Positions 9,808 through 18,000 of a stretch of DNA of 64,000 nucleotides are shown here, one piece after another. The notes under the pieces were generated by a model. It was given only the letters and a program-made list of their open reading frames with translations. It had not been told where the DNA came from and ran no database searches. Made by a program: the position numbers and the translations under genes. The stretch is from contig DASZRW010000096.1 in the NCBI GenBank assembly GCA_035549015.1, forward strand, positions 1 through 64,000, written 5' to 3'. Position 1 is the first letter of the stretch; each line of letters starts with the position of its first letter. The stretch is from JAFDZV01 sp035549015. Its GTDB lineage: Bacteria; Bacteroidota; Ignavibacteria; OLB7.

Positions 9808-11958
9808 ATGACACGACCCCGCCTTCTACTCGTCCTGATGTCCGCGCTCTTCGGAGCCGCGGGCGCGCACGCGCAGGAGCCAACGCGTGCCCAACTCGAC
9901 AGCGGTCTTGCCGCGCACGTCGTGGTGATCGCCCGCGAAGGGCGTGACTCCATCGTGCTGCGATGGGGCGTCACGAAGCCGGCGGTGTGGCTGATCGGCA
10001 ACAGGGGGGGCTATGCCGTTGATCGCGCGATCGCCCGAAGCGATGGCCGGCCGCCGGCCGCCGGCGCGTTCACGCAGATCGCGATCGTGAAGCCGTGGAG
10101 CCCCGATCAGTTCGAGCGCGCCGCCGCTGCCGGCGACACGGCGAGCCGCTTCGCCACGCTTGCTGCGGCATTGCTCGATACGGCGGAGGGCGACCATCCC
10201 GATGCTCCGCTGGACGGCAGTCCCGATGCCGTGCGCGAGGGGCGCAACCGGTTGGCGATGCGTCACGGGTTCGCGCTTCTTGCCGCCGATCGCAGTGCGT
10301 CTGCGGCCGAGGGGCTGGGGCTTCGCTATGTGGATCGCACCGTGCATGCTTCGGAGCGCTACGTCTATCGCGTGCGGATGATCGCCGAGTCACCGATCTA
10401 TCCGGTGGACAGCGGCTATACCACGGCCGCCGCGAAGCCGTACGTGCGCGCCGAGCGGCGGAACCGTGTGCGTGCGGCGGAGTACGACGGGAGCATCCTC
10501 GTGAACTGGCCTGCCGATGCGTACTATTCCGGCTACGTCGTGGAGCGCTCCGCGGACAAGGGGCGTACGTTCGAACGTCTTACCACGGTGCCGCTTGTCT
10601 CCGCGCACTCCCAGGCCGCGGCAGACTCCGTGCCGGAGGCATATCTGGATACGGCAATAGCCGCGAACTATCGCCCCTACACGTATCGTGTGTACGGCGC
10701 TACACCGTTTGCCGATGAGGAACTGCTTGGCGATGTGACGGCGATGGGACGCGACCGCACGCCCCCCGGCCGTCCGCATGTGCCGAATCCGGAGCCGGTG
10801 GATCGCCGCCATGTGAAGATCGTCTGGACGATGGATGAGCCGCCTGCGCGCGACCTCGCGGGCTTCATGGTGCTGCGCGACTCCACGGACGCCGGGCCGT
10901 TCCAGCCGCTGTGGAGCCGGCTGCTCTCCCCCACGGCGAGAAGCTTCGTGGATACCTCCTTCAGCGAGTCCGTTCCGAACTACTACGCCGTGGCCGCGTT
11001 CGACACCGCCGGGAACTTCAGCCTCTCCTTCCCGGCGCTCGTGACGCTGATCGACTCCACGCCCCCCGATGCCCCGGGCTGGGTTCGCGGCACCATGGAT
11101 ACCAACGGCGTCGTCACGCTGGTGCTGCACGCCAGTCGCGAGGCGGACTGCATGGGCTATCGCATTCTCCGCTCGAATGCCGAGGATCATGAGTTCTCCA
11201 GCATCATCGAGTCCTATGGAACCGAGTCGTCCGGCGCGGCCCGCGATACGGTGCTGCACGATACGGTGGAGGTGGGGACGCTGACACGGTACGTCTACTA
11301 CCGAGCCATCGCGCTCGATCGTCACTTCAACGAGTCCGTACCTTCCGTGATCCTCGCCGTCCCCAGGCCGGACCGCATTCCGCCGTCGCCTCCGGTGATC
11401 GTGGACGTCACGGCCAATGAGTCCGGTGTGGGGATCGAGTTCGTTCCCAGCACCAGCGAGGATGTGAAATCGCACACAGTGCTGCGCCGGGTTTCCGGCG
11501 AGGAGCGATGGGACACCGTGAAGCTGCTTCCGCGCGACGCGCGATCCTACACGGATACGACAACGGAGCGAGGGACGCGGTACGACTATTCGATCTTCGC
11601 CACGGACAGCGCGAACCTCCGCTCCGAGCGTGCGGCCGCGGTTACGGCGCGGGCTGTGGACCCCGGCACATGCGCGCCGGTGAATGCATTCGAAGTGCGC
11701 TACGACACATCGGCAAGGCAGGCGCGGCTCTCCTGGACATACGCGGCCTCCGGCGCCGGCTATCGCTTCCTCGTCTATCGCTCCGCGGCGGGGGGCTCAC
11801 TGCGTCAGATCGCGGCCCTCCCCTCCGATGCCCGAGCCTATGCCGATGCGGAGGCACGCTCCGCCGGCACGTACGAATACATCGTGAAGGTGGTAACCCG
11901 GTCGGGAGCGGAGTCGCAGCCCAGCGATCGGCGCAACGTGGTGGTCGGGAGCCGGTAG
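9808..11958 (+). CDS. Exported protein with multiple fibronectin type III repeats
   Basis: About 716 residues. Upstream in-frame ATGs at 9670 and 9793 exist, but the signal peptide RPRLLLVLMSALFGAAGAHA-Q begins after the ATG at 9808. The mature part has about five to six Fn3-like modules: strand signatures such as GYVVERS, GFMVLRDS, GYRILRS, SHTVLRRV and YRFLVYRS recur about every 100 residues. Each is followed by Y-x-Y-x-V/I-x-A and a PP-x-x-P linker. No catalytic motif and no T9SS C-terminal domain are visible; it ends NVVVGSR. It follows the giant protein by 149 bases on the same strand. A structural or adhesive role, perhaps binding the giant protein or the barrel, is inferred from architecture and context. 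Confidence 0.7.
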   Translation: MTRPRLLLVLMSALFGAAGAHAQEPTRAQLDSGLAAHVVVIAREGRDSIVLRWGVTKPAVWLIGNRGGYAVDRAIARSDGRPPAAGAFTQIAIVKPWSPDQFERAAAAGDTASRFATLAAALLDTAEGDHPDAPLDGSPDAVREGRNRLAMRHGFALLAADRSASAAEGLGLRYVDRTVHASERYVYRVRMIAESPIYPVDSGYTTAAAKPYVRAERRNRVRAAEYDGSILVNWPADAYYSGYVVERSADKGRTFERLTTVPLVSAHSQAAADSVPEAYLDTAIAANYRPYTYRVYGATPFADEELLGDVTAMGRDRTPPGRPHVPNPEPVDRRHVKIVWTMDEPPARDLAGFMVLRDSTDAGPFQPLWSRLLSPTARSFVDTSFSESVPNYYAVAAFDTAGNFSLSFPALVTLIDSTPPDAPGWVRGTMDTNGVVTLVLHASREADCMGYRILRSNAEDHEFSSIIESYGTESSGAARDTVLHDTVEVGTLTRYVYYRAIALDRHFNESVPSVILAVPRPDRIPPSPPVIVDVTANESGVGIEFVPSTSEDVKSHTVLRRVSGEERWDTVKLLPRDARSYTDTTTERGTRYDYSIFATDSANLRSERAAAVTARAVDPGTCAPVNAFEVRYDTSARQARLSWTYAASGAGYRFLVYRSAAGGSLRQIAALPSDARAYADAEARSAGTYEYIVKVVTRSGAESQPSDRRNVVVGSR

Positions 11959-11978
11959 CCGTTCCCGTCGCTTCGTCC

Positions 11979-12230
11979 GGAGCTGCACGGCGCGCCGGAA
12001 GTTGATCCGGAGTTCTACTCCGGATCTCCCGCACGCCGCGTGCCCGATCACGGAACAGTTCCGTGATAACGTTGGAGCTGCACGGCGCGCCGGATGTTGA
12101 TCCGGAGTTCTACTCCGGATCTCCTGCACGACGCGTGCCGGGCCACGGAACCAGTTCCGTGATAACGTTGGAGCTGCATGGTGTGCCGGATGTTGATCCG
12201 GAGTTCTACTCCGGATCTCCCGCGCGCTGC
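11979..12230. repeat. Tandem array of three 95/96-bp palindromic repeats
   Basis: Units begin at GGAGCTGCA at 11979, 12074 and 12170. The third is truncated after about 60 bases. Every unit carries a near-perfect hairpin with 10-bp arms GATCCGGAGT / ACTCCGGATC and loop TCT (12004-12026, 12099-12121, 12195-12217). The first two also carry a second inverted repeat: ATCACGGAAC, A, GTTCCGTGAT at 12047-12067, and CACGGAAC, CA, GTTCCGTG at 12144-12161. The array sits between the Fn3 gene and the PsbP-like gene, downstream of one and upstream of the other. It resembles REP/BIME-type intergenic elements. Open frames through it only repeat the same peptide and are not genes. Confidence 0.85.
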
Positions 12231-12456
12231 AATCCCATCACGAGGTTCGAAGCCGTTCCATCACTATGTTGCGTTCCGCTTCGCGAGAAGGCTGACGCCG
12301 GGTGCCGTCGGGAGCCCTGCTCCCGGCTCGTATCCCAGACTCCTCCTCCGCACCTCTGCCCGTCCGGTTGCATCAACGGGCACAGCGTGTCAACCGTTCG
12401 AACGGCGTGCGTACGATGCGCGTTCCGTCATTCAGCCTGATCTTCTTTACTCTACC

Positions 12457-13713
12457 ATGAGAACCATGCCCCTCACCTCCGCGAACGGGTTGCGCGCCGT
12501 TACGCTGTTCCCGATTCTGTCCGTGACGATGTTCCTTCTGTGCCTGCACGGCGCTGTGCGTGCGCAGACGATGGAGACCTTCACCAACGATCGCGAGAGC
12601 GCGCCGGCGGTGATGGCGGACTTCTATGCGGACTTCTCGGTATCCTATCCGGCCTCCTGGATCAACGCCTCGCATCCCGAGGAGAACGGCGCCTTCTTCA
12701 AGGTCTACCGCGCGATGAAGTTCAACGGCAACCCGAGCTTCGTCTCCGACCAGTTCACCATCGGACCGTTGCTCGTGAGCGCGCAGGAGAACGATTCGCT
12801 GACGCTGGCGATGGTGATGCAGGAGGCGGCGCTGTTCGAGAAGACACAGTTCGGCATGCGCGTCTCGGGATTCAAGCACGTTCATGAGGGGACGTTGACG
12901 ATCGACGGATTGCAGGCGTTCGAGATCCGGACCGAGGGGGCCGCGGAGGTCGAGCGCCAGGCCGGCGCCGTGGGCTATGGCCGGTTCATCTTCGTGCTGC
13001 CGACCGCCACGAACGAGGGGGTGACGATCGGCCTCACGGCGACCTCGGCATCGACGGACGTGCATGGATGCGATGACGTGGGAGTGAAGGGGGAACTGGC
13101 GGCAATCCTCGAGAGCGTGAAGATCCCGCGTCACCGGAAGGTGAATCTGCATGCGATGCGGACGTTCGTGAACACGCGGGAGAAGACGATCACCGAACTG
13201 CAGGGCGGATTCTTCGGCTTCAGCCTGGACTTCCCGAGAACGTGGAGCCTGAAGACGAGCGCGATCGATCCGCATGCGTTCGTGACGCTGCGCCGCGGCG
13301 TTGCGCGCGCGGGGATTCCGAACTTCAGCACCGATGCGATGTCCGTGAGCCCGCTGGAGTATCGTGCCGGCAGCGACTCCGCATGCCGTGCCATTCTCGC
13401 CATCCTTACCGATACGCTCGAGCATCAGGTAGCGGCGTCGATGGCGAGCTTCGAACGCGTCTCGCGGGGGCCGGTGCATCTGGACGGGCGCGAAGGGATC
13501 GAGTTCCGGTATCGCGGCACGATGCCGGGGAAGGGAGCTGCGGATGTTGCCTACTACGGACGTCTGATTCTGATTCCGCCCACCTCGCGCCAGCCCGGAA
13601 CGATGATCGACCTGCGTTCCACATCGCTTTCGGCAGGCGTCGCCGGGCCGCAGGATGTCGGCGAGAAGGGGGATCTCGGCGCGGTGTTCCGATCCTTCAC
13701 GTTCAGGAAATGA
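12457..13713 (+). CDS. Exported protein with two tandem PsbP/Mog1-like domains
   Basis: About 418 residues from the ATG at 12457 (12466 also possible). The open frame reaches back into the repeat array, but the signal peptide (LRAVTLFPILSVTMFLLCLHGAVRAQ) fixes the start region. Two homologous halves follow. Each opens with a short strand and S-Y/F-P-x-(S/T)-W (SVSYPASW near residue 55, SLDFPRTW near 255). Each ends with a G-E/D-L-x-A-(I/V)-(L/F)-x-S-(V/F) helix. This pattern fits the PsbP/DcrB/LpqN-like alpha-beta fold found in bacterial exported proteins. No catalytic residues are evident. It may be periplasmic or surface-exposed. It stands alone on its strand, 0.5 kb after the Fn3 gene. Confidence 0.65.
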   Translation: MRTMPLTSANGLRAVTLFPILSVTMFLLCLHGAVRAQTMETFTNDRESAPAVMADFYADFSVSYPASWINASHPEENGAFFKVYRAMKFNGNPSFVSDQFTIGPLLVSAQENDSLTLAMVMQEAALFEKTQFGMRVSGFKHVHEGTLTIDGLQAFEIRTEGAAEVERQAGAVGYGRFIFVLPTATNEGVTIGLTATSASTDVHGCDDVGVKGELAAILESVKIPRHRKVNLHAMRTFVNTREKTITELQGGFFGFSLDFPRTWSLKTSAIDPHAFVTLRRGVARAGIPNFSTDAMSVSPLEYRAGSDSACRAILAILTDTLEHQVAASMASFERVSRGPVHLDGREGIEFRYRGTMPGKGAADVAYYGRLILIPPTSRQPGTMIDLRSTSLSAGVAGPQDVGEKGDLGAVFRSFTFRK

Positions 13714-13935
13714 CCGGGCCTCCACGGCCGGCAGAAAACTGCCGACCAGCATAGGGGAGCGGACTCGGCTACTCCGTCCTCCGCGGCGTCATGCCGCGCG
13801 ATGCCGTAACCCTCGGCGCCGCCTCCGTACCTCAGTCTATAGAACGAACCTCCCGCGCGATTCGCCCCCGCATCGGCCGTGATCGAACCCCGGGCCGATG
13901 ATTCCCACGCGCTTGCATGACGTCGACTGCGTTGC

Positions 13936-13961
13936 TATCTTGGTACATATGTACCAAGATA
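13936..13961. promoter_or_regulatory. Perfect 26-bp palindrome, likely operator
   Basis: The sequence is TATCTTGGTACAT followed directly by its exact reverse complement. It lies 22 bases before the ATG of the 94-residue gene, where a dimeric repressor would cover the promoter or leader. The core TACATATGTA resembles operators of small dimeric winged-helix or ribbon-helix-helix regulators. Whether the adjacent gene product binds it is inference. Confidence 0.7.
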
Positions 13962-13983
13962 TTCGCTCGGCATCATTGAACAC

Positions 13984-14268
13984 ATGAGAGCAAAAACAGA
14001 GAGTGGGCACAAACGCGGGCCGATTCAAGTGGAGCGCATTCAAACCGGTGTGCGCATGGAGAAGCGGCTGGTGAAGGTATTGAAGGCGCTTGCTGAATAC
14101 CACGACATCACACTGGGCGATCTGTTGGAAGGAATCGTGCTTCATGCATTCGAAGGCACGTCGCCGTTCCGGCAGGAGTCCATGAAGCGCATCGCCGAGT
14201 TGAAGAAGATCTACGGGCTGGACCTGAATGCAAAGGCCAGCCACGGAATGTTCGAGTCGCGGGGATAG
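13984..14268 (+). CDS. Small conserved protein behind a palindromic operator, unknown function
   Basis: 94 residues, start ATG at 13984. The basic N-terminus (residues 1-15) leads to PIQVERIQTGVRMEKRLVK, a short strand followed by predicted helices VKVLKALAEYHDITLGDLLE and LKKIYGLDLN. The strand-helix-helix opening would fit a ribbon-helix-helix DNA-binding fold, but the key residues are not diagnostic. I recall similar stand-alone bacterial proteins without an assigned function. A perfect 26-bp palindrome directly upstream suggests autoregulation or control by a small dimeric repressor. The next gene is 155 bases downstream on the same strand. Confidence 0.6.
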   Translation: MRAKTESGHKRGPIQVERIQTGVRMEKRLVKVLKALAEYHDITLGDLLEGIVLHAFEGTSPFRQESMKRIAELKKIYGLDLNAKASHGMFESRG

Positions 14269-14422
14269 CGGACCGTTGAACGCTTCGTGACGATGCAGTA
14301 TCTCACCATGCTGATGAGCGATGAAGGAGGGGCCCCGGCAGGGACCACGGTCACATTGCGCCGCTCGACTGTGCCGTTGCGGACGCGCGGCGTGGCCGGG
14401 GATCAACTACAGGCAGGCGGTC

Positions 14423-14821
14423 ATGGACGATGATGAACTGATAGAGCGATTCGAGAAGGCGACGCTCACCGGCAGTACGTTTCACCATCGCGAACACGTT
14501 CGCGTGGCGTGGATCTATCTGCATCGCTATTCGCCGGTCGAGGCTCTTGCGCGGATGAGCGACGGCCTGCGGGCGCTTGCACGGAGGCATGGGGCCGAGC
14601 ATCGGTATCACGAAACCATTACGTGGGCATATTTCTTTCTGATCCGCGAACGTCTCGATCGCTGCGCGGAGGAGTGCACGTGGGATCGGTTCGCGGAGGA
14701 GAATGCCGATCTGCTCGATTGGAACTCCGGACTTCTCTCGCTTTACTATCATCGCGCAACGCTCGGCTCCGATCGCGCGCGCCGCATCTTCGTGATGCCC
14801 GATCGGGTGCCGGGTGAGTGA
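14423..14821 (+). CDS. Conserved hypothetical protein (helical, about 132 residues)
   Basis: The ATG at 14423 (MDDDELIERFEKATL) is chosen because the 34 upstream in-frame residues from 14321 are Arg/Cys-rich and poor. The protein is mostly helical, with the motifs FHHREHVRVAW near residue 20 and YHETITWAYFFLI near 65. It ends SDRARRIFVMPDR, and its many conserved-looking His, Glu and Trp residues could bind metal. I recognise a widespread bacterial family of this pattern, but I know of no function for it. It may be co-transcribed with the preceding 94-residue gene. The neighbour on the other side is convergent. Confidence 0.6.
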   Translation: MDDDELIERFEKATLTGSTFHHREHVRVAWIYLHRYSPVEALARMSDGLRALARRHGAEHRYHETITWAYFFLIRERLDRCAEECTWDRFAEENADLLDWNSGLLSLYYHRATLGSDRARRIFVMPDRVPGE

Positions 14822-14936
14822 GGAACGCAGGCCGAAGGCCTGTCATGGATTCCGATATCGTCGAAGCGGCGGAGATTGGCGGGCGATGGATCGTCGGTGC
14901 TCGCAGGCCGGCGTGCAGGTGCACGATGATCGGATG

Positions 14937-14960
14937 CCGCGGCCGGACGCCGGGCCGCGG
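14937..14960. terminator. GC-rich hairpin between convergent genes
   Basis: CCGCGGCC (14937-14944) pairs with GGCCGCGG (14953-14960) over an 8-nt loop, between the convergent genes ending at 14821 (+) and 15035 (-). There is no T-tract on either strand, so the terminator role is weakly supported. Confidence 0.3.
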
Positions 14961-15034
14961 GCAGGACACCGGGCCGGCTCATATCTCGGTTGCCAGCGCG
15001 GAATCCGAAGAACCGGGGGCACGGCCAACGGCCC

Positions 15035-18000
15035 TCACCTTGCAACGATACAGGGTGCCGCCGTACCGCCGAAGGGAGTCATCAATGCGATCGTGTACGC
15101 ACCGGCGGGAACGCCGCGCAGCGACACGGTCACGGCGTGATGTCCCTTCGCATAGTGCTTCTCGCCGAGCGCCGCAACGTTCCGCCCCAGCAGATCGCTC
15201 AGGGCGATGCTCACCGTCTCATCCTCTTCCAGGTCGAACTCTATCGTCGTCTCGTCGCCGGCCGGCATCGGGCGGATCTTCGTGAGATGCACGTGCGCCG
15301 TAAGCCGGTCGCCGGTTGTGCAGGACGCCGTTACCTGCAGGAGCCCGTTCACGAGCTCCACCGCAACGGCCGGCCTGTCCCAGGTAAAGCCCTCGAAGGC
15401 GAGCGGCGTGGTAACCGAAACGCCGGCGGGAACCGTGCCGTGGATCAATGCCAGCGTATCGCCGGTGCCCGGGTAGGCACCATCCAGCGTCATGGTCTGG
15501 ATATGGCTCACGGGGTCGTACGCATTCGTTGCAAGCGTTGCGCCGGTAACGGAGTCCGGTTGCAATGCCAGACCGTCGAAGGTGATCGTGGTGTGGAACC
15601 GGCGGGCGCCGGTGCCGGAGAAGAGCGCGCGATCCGGAATCGTGATATGGAGCGGAAGCACGAGATGCTGATTGGAGCCGGCCGTCACGGTTGGAAGGGA
15701 GATCGTGCTCCGTGCACCCGGCTCCACCACGCCCTTCAATCCAACATGTGTCTCGGTGCCGCACGCCGTCTCGCGCGCAACGAGCGAGTCCGTATACGTT
15801 CCCGGCGTCGTGCCGCTGAAGTGAATGGTGATCGCCGCCGAATCGCCGGGAGGAATGCTGATGGATTGCGCGCCCTGCACGGTGAAGTTCGCCGTGGCGG
15901 TGGAGAGCGTGAGATCCAGCGTTGCCGTGCCGAGGTTGTAGAGCGTTGCCGTGCCGCTCGCCGCGCCGGGAGCGATGAATGGTCCGAGCGCGATCGATGC
16001 CGGAAGGGCGTTCATGGCAAGCGCATCGCGGCGGCCGCTCAGCGTCGCGACGGAATCACCGGAGGTTGCGCTGCTCGTGACGTGGAGATCGGCGCTGTAG
16101 CTCCCGGTTGCCGTCGGGGCGAATCGTATGTGGACGCTCAACCGGCCGGAGGAGGGGACAACGAGCGGCGGAACATCGAGCAGGGTGAACGGCCCTGCCG
16201 CCGGCACCAGCGTCAGCGCGGTGATGAGGAGCTGGGCCCCCCCCGGGTTGCTGATCGTGACCACGGTATCGCGTACCGCATCGCCGGGGCAGCGGAGCGT
16301 GCCGAAGGACTGGTCCATCGCCAGCACCGCCGGCTCCGCCCCGGTCTCGATCACCGGAAGCACGAACGCGCCGGAGTCGCAGCTCGGGCCGAAGAGCAGC
16401 CGGACCGCTGCGGAGTAGCCGGAGCCGCCTGCCGGGCCAAGCGCTTCGATCGTGAGCACGATGGAATCACCTGGATCCACCACGGCCGGGAGCGTCGGAT
16501 TCATCAGACCGAACTTGTCGGCATTCACCCCTTCGAGCGCCGCGCTGTTGATCGTGAGCGGACGCGTTCCGTTGTTGTGGATCACAACCGTGCTGTCGAA
16601 CGGATAGCCGGCTGCGATGGTGCCGTTGTATGCGATGATGTTCCGTGAGCCGGTGAGGGCCAGCAGATCGCGGCGCCCGGAGAGCGGCATGGAGGCCGGT
16701 CCGGCGGGATCGTTGGACGTGATGCGCAGCGTGTCGGTATAGATGCCGGGAGCGGGGGGATTGAATCCGATGCGGATGCTCGCGCTCGCCGCCGGCAGAA
16801 TCGAGAGCGGCGAGGAGGGGGAGGGAACCGCGGAGAGAATCGCATAGCCGTTGCCGCCGTTCGCCAGCGCGATCCCGGTGATATCCAGCGGCGCATCGCC
16901 GATGTTGGTGATCGTGAGCGTTGTATCGCGCGGCCAGTCGCCGCAGGGGAGATCCGGGAAGTCCGTACGAAGCACGCGCCCCAGCGTCTGCGGAACAACG
17001 CCGCGCCCAACCAGGAGCGTGCTCGCGGAGCCGCAGGTCTCCGGCAGGCCGTAGGTGAGGAGCGCGGAGCGGATGCCGCTGAGCGTTGGTGCGAACTTCA
17101 CTGTGACGTCGGCCGAACTCCCGGGCGCAAGCGAGAACGGCCCGCCGCCGCTCACGATGCTGAAGTCACCGTCGGCCGGCGAAACGCCGATCGTGCCGTT
17201 GAGTGTCGCAGCGCCGTTGTTCGTGATCGCCTTCACGATCGTTACCTGCCCGGAAGCGCTCACCAGCACGGAGCCGGCATCCGTGCGCGGCACCACCACC
17301 GATCCGCACGGCTCGTTGCCCGTGCCTCGAAGCGTCAGCGTATCCGTTCCCGCGCAGCGTGAGTGAACGATCGCGATCGCATTCCGTGCGCCGGTTCCCT
17401 GCGGCTCGAAGCGGATCTCGATCGGTATGCAGGCGCCCGGTGCTATCGCCGTGCCGGGCAATCCGGAGACCAGCGAGAAGTCCGCCGGGTTCGCGCCGGC
17501 GAACTCGATGGAGTCGATCAGGAATGGAACGTCCCCCACGTTGCAGATGGCGGACGCCATCGCACTGTCGCGTGCGGAGCCGACGCTGCGCGGTCCGAAC
17601 ACCACGGTGCGTGACCTGATCGCGTAGGCAACCTTTCCGGAGGCGATCGTGAAGTTGCTGTGCGAGGAATCGCTCCGTCCGAAGTCGTGCAGAAGCACCT
17701 CGCGCACGCGGTCGTTCGCGAGATCGGCGATGAAGAGCCTGCCCGGTGCTCCGGAGAGGCCGGAGGGGATGTTCAGGCGCGCGGCTGAAGCAGGACCGTT
17801 GTCGCCCTCGTATCCCGCGGTTCCGTTTCCGGCTTCCGTGGCAATCGCGCCTCCGCTGCGCGGTACCGTTCGCACCCGGCTGTTTCCCGCGTCGCTCAGG
17901 TAGAGCAGGTTGCCGATCAGCTCCACGCCGCGCGGTGAGTTCATCTTCGAATCGCGGCCATCCTTCCCCTCGCCATCGTATCCCTGAAAGCTGGTTCCCG

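Noticed and set aside
12063..12440. Frame with repeated ELHG-PDVDPEFYSGSPAR peptide
   Set aside because: The repetition stems from the palindromic DNA array; no ribosome binding site or protein family supports it.
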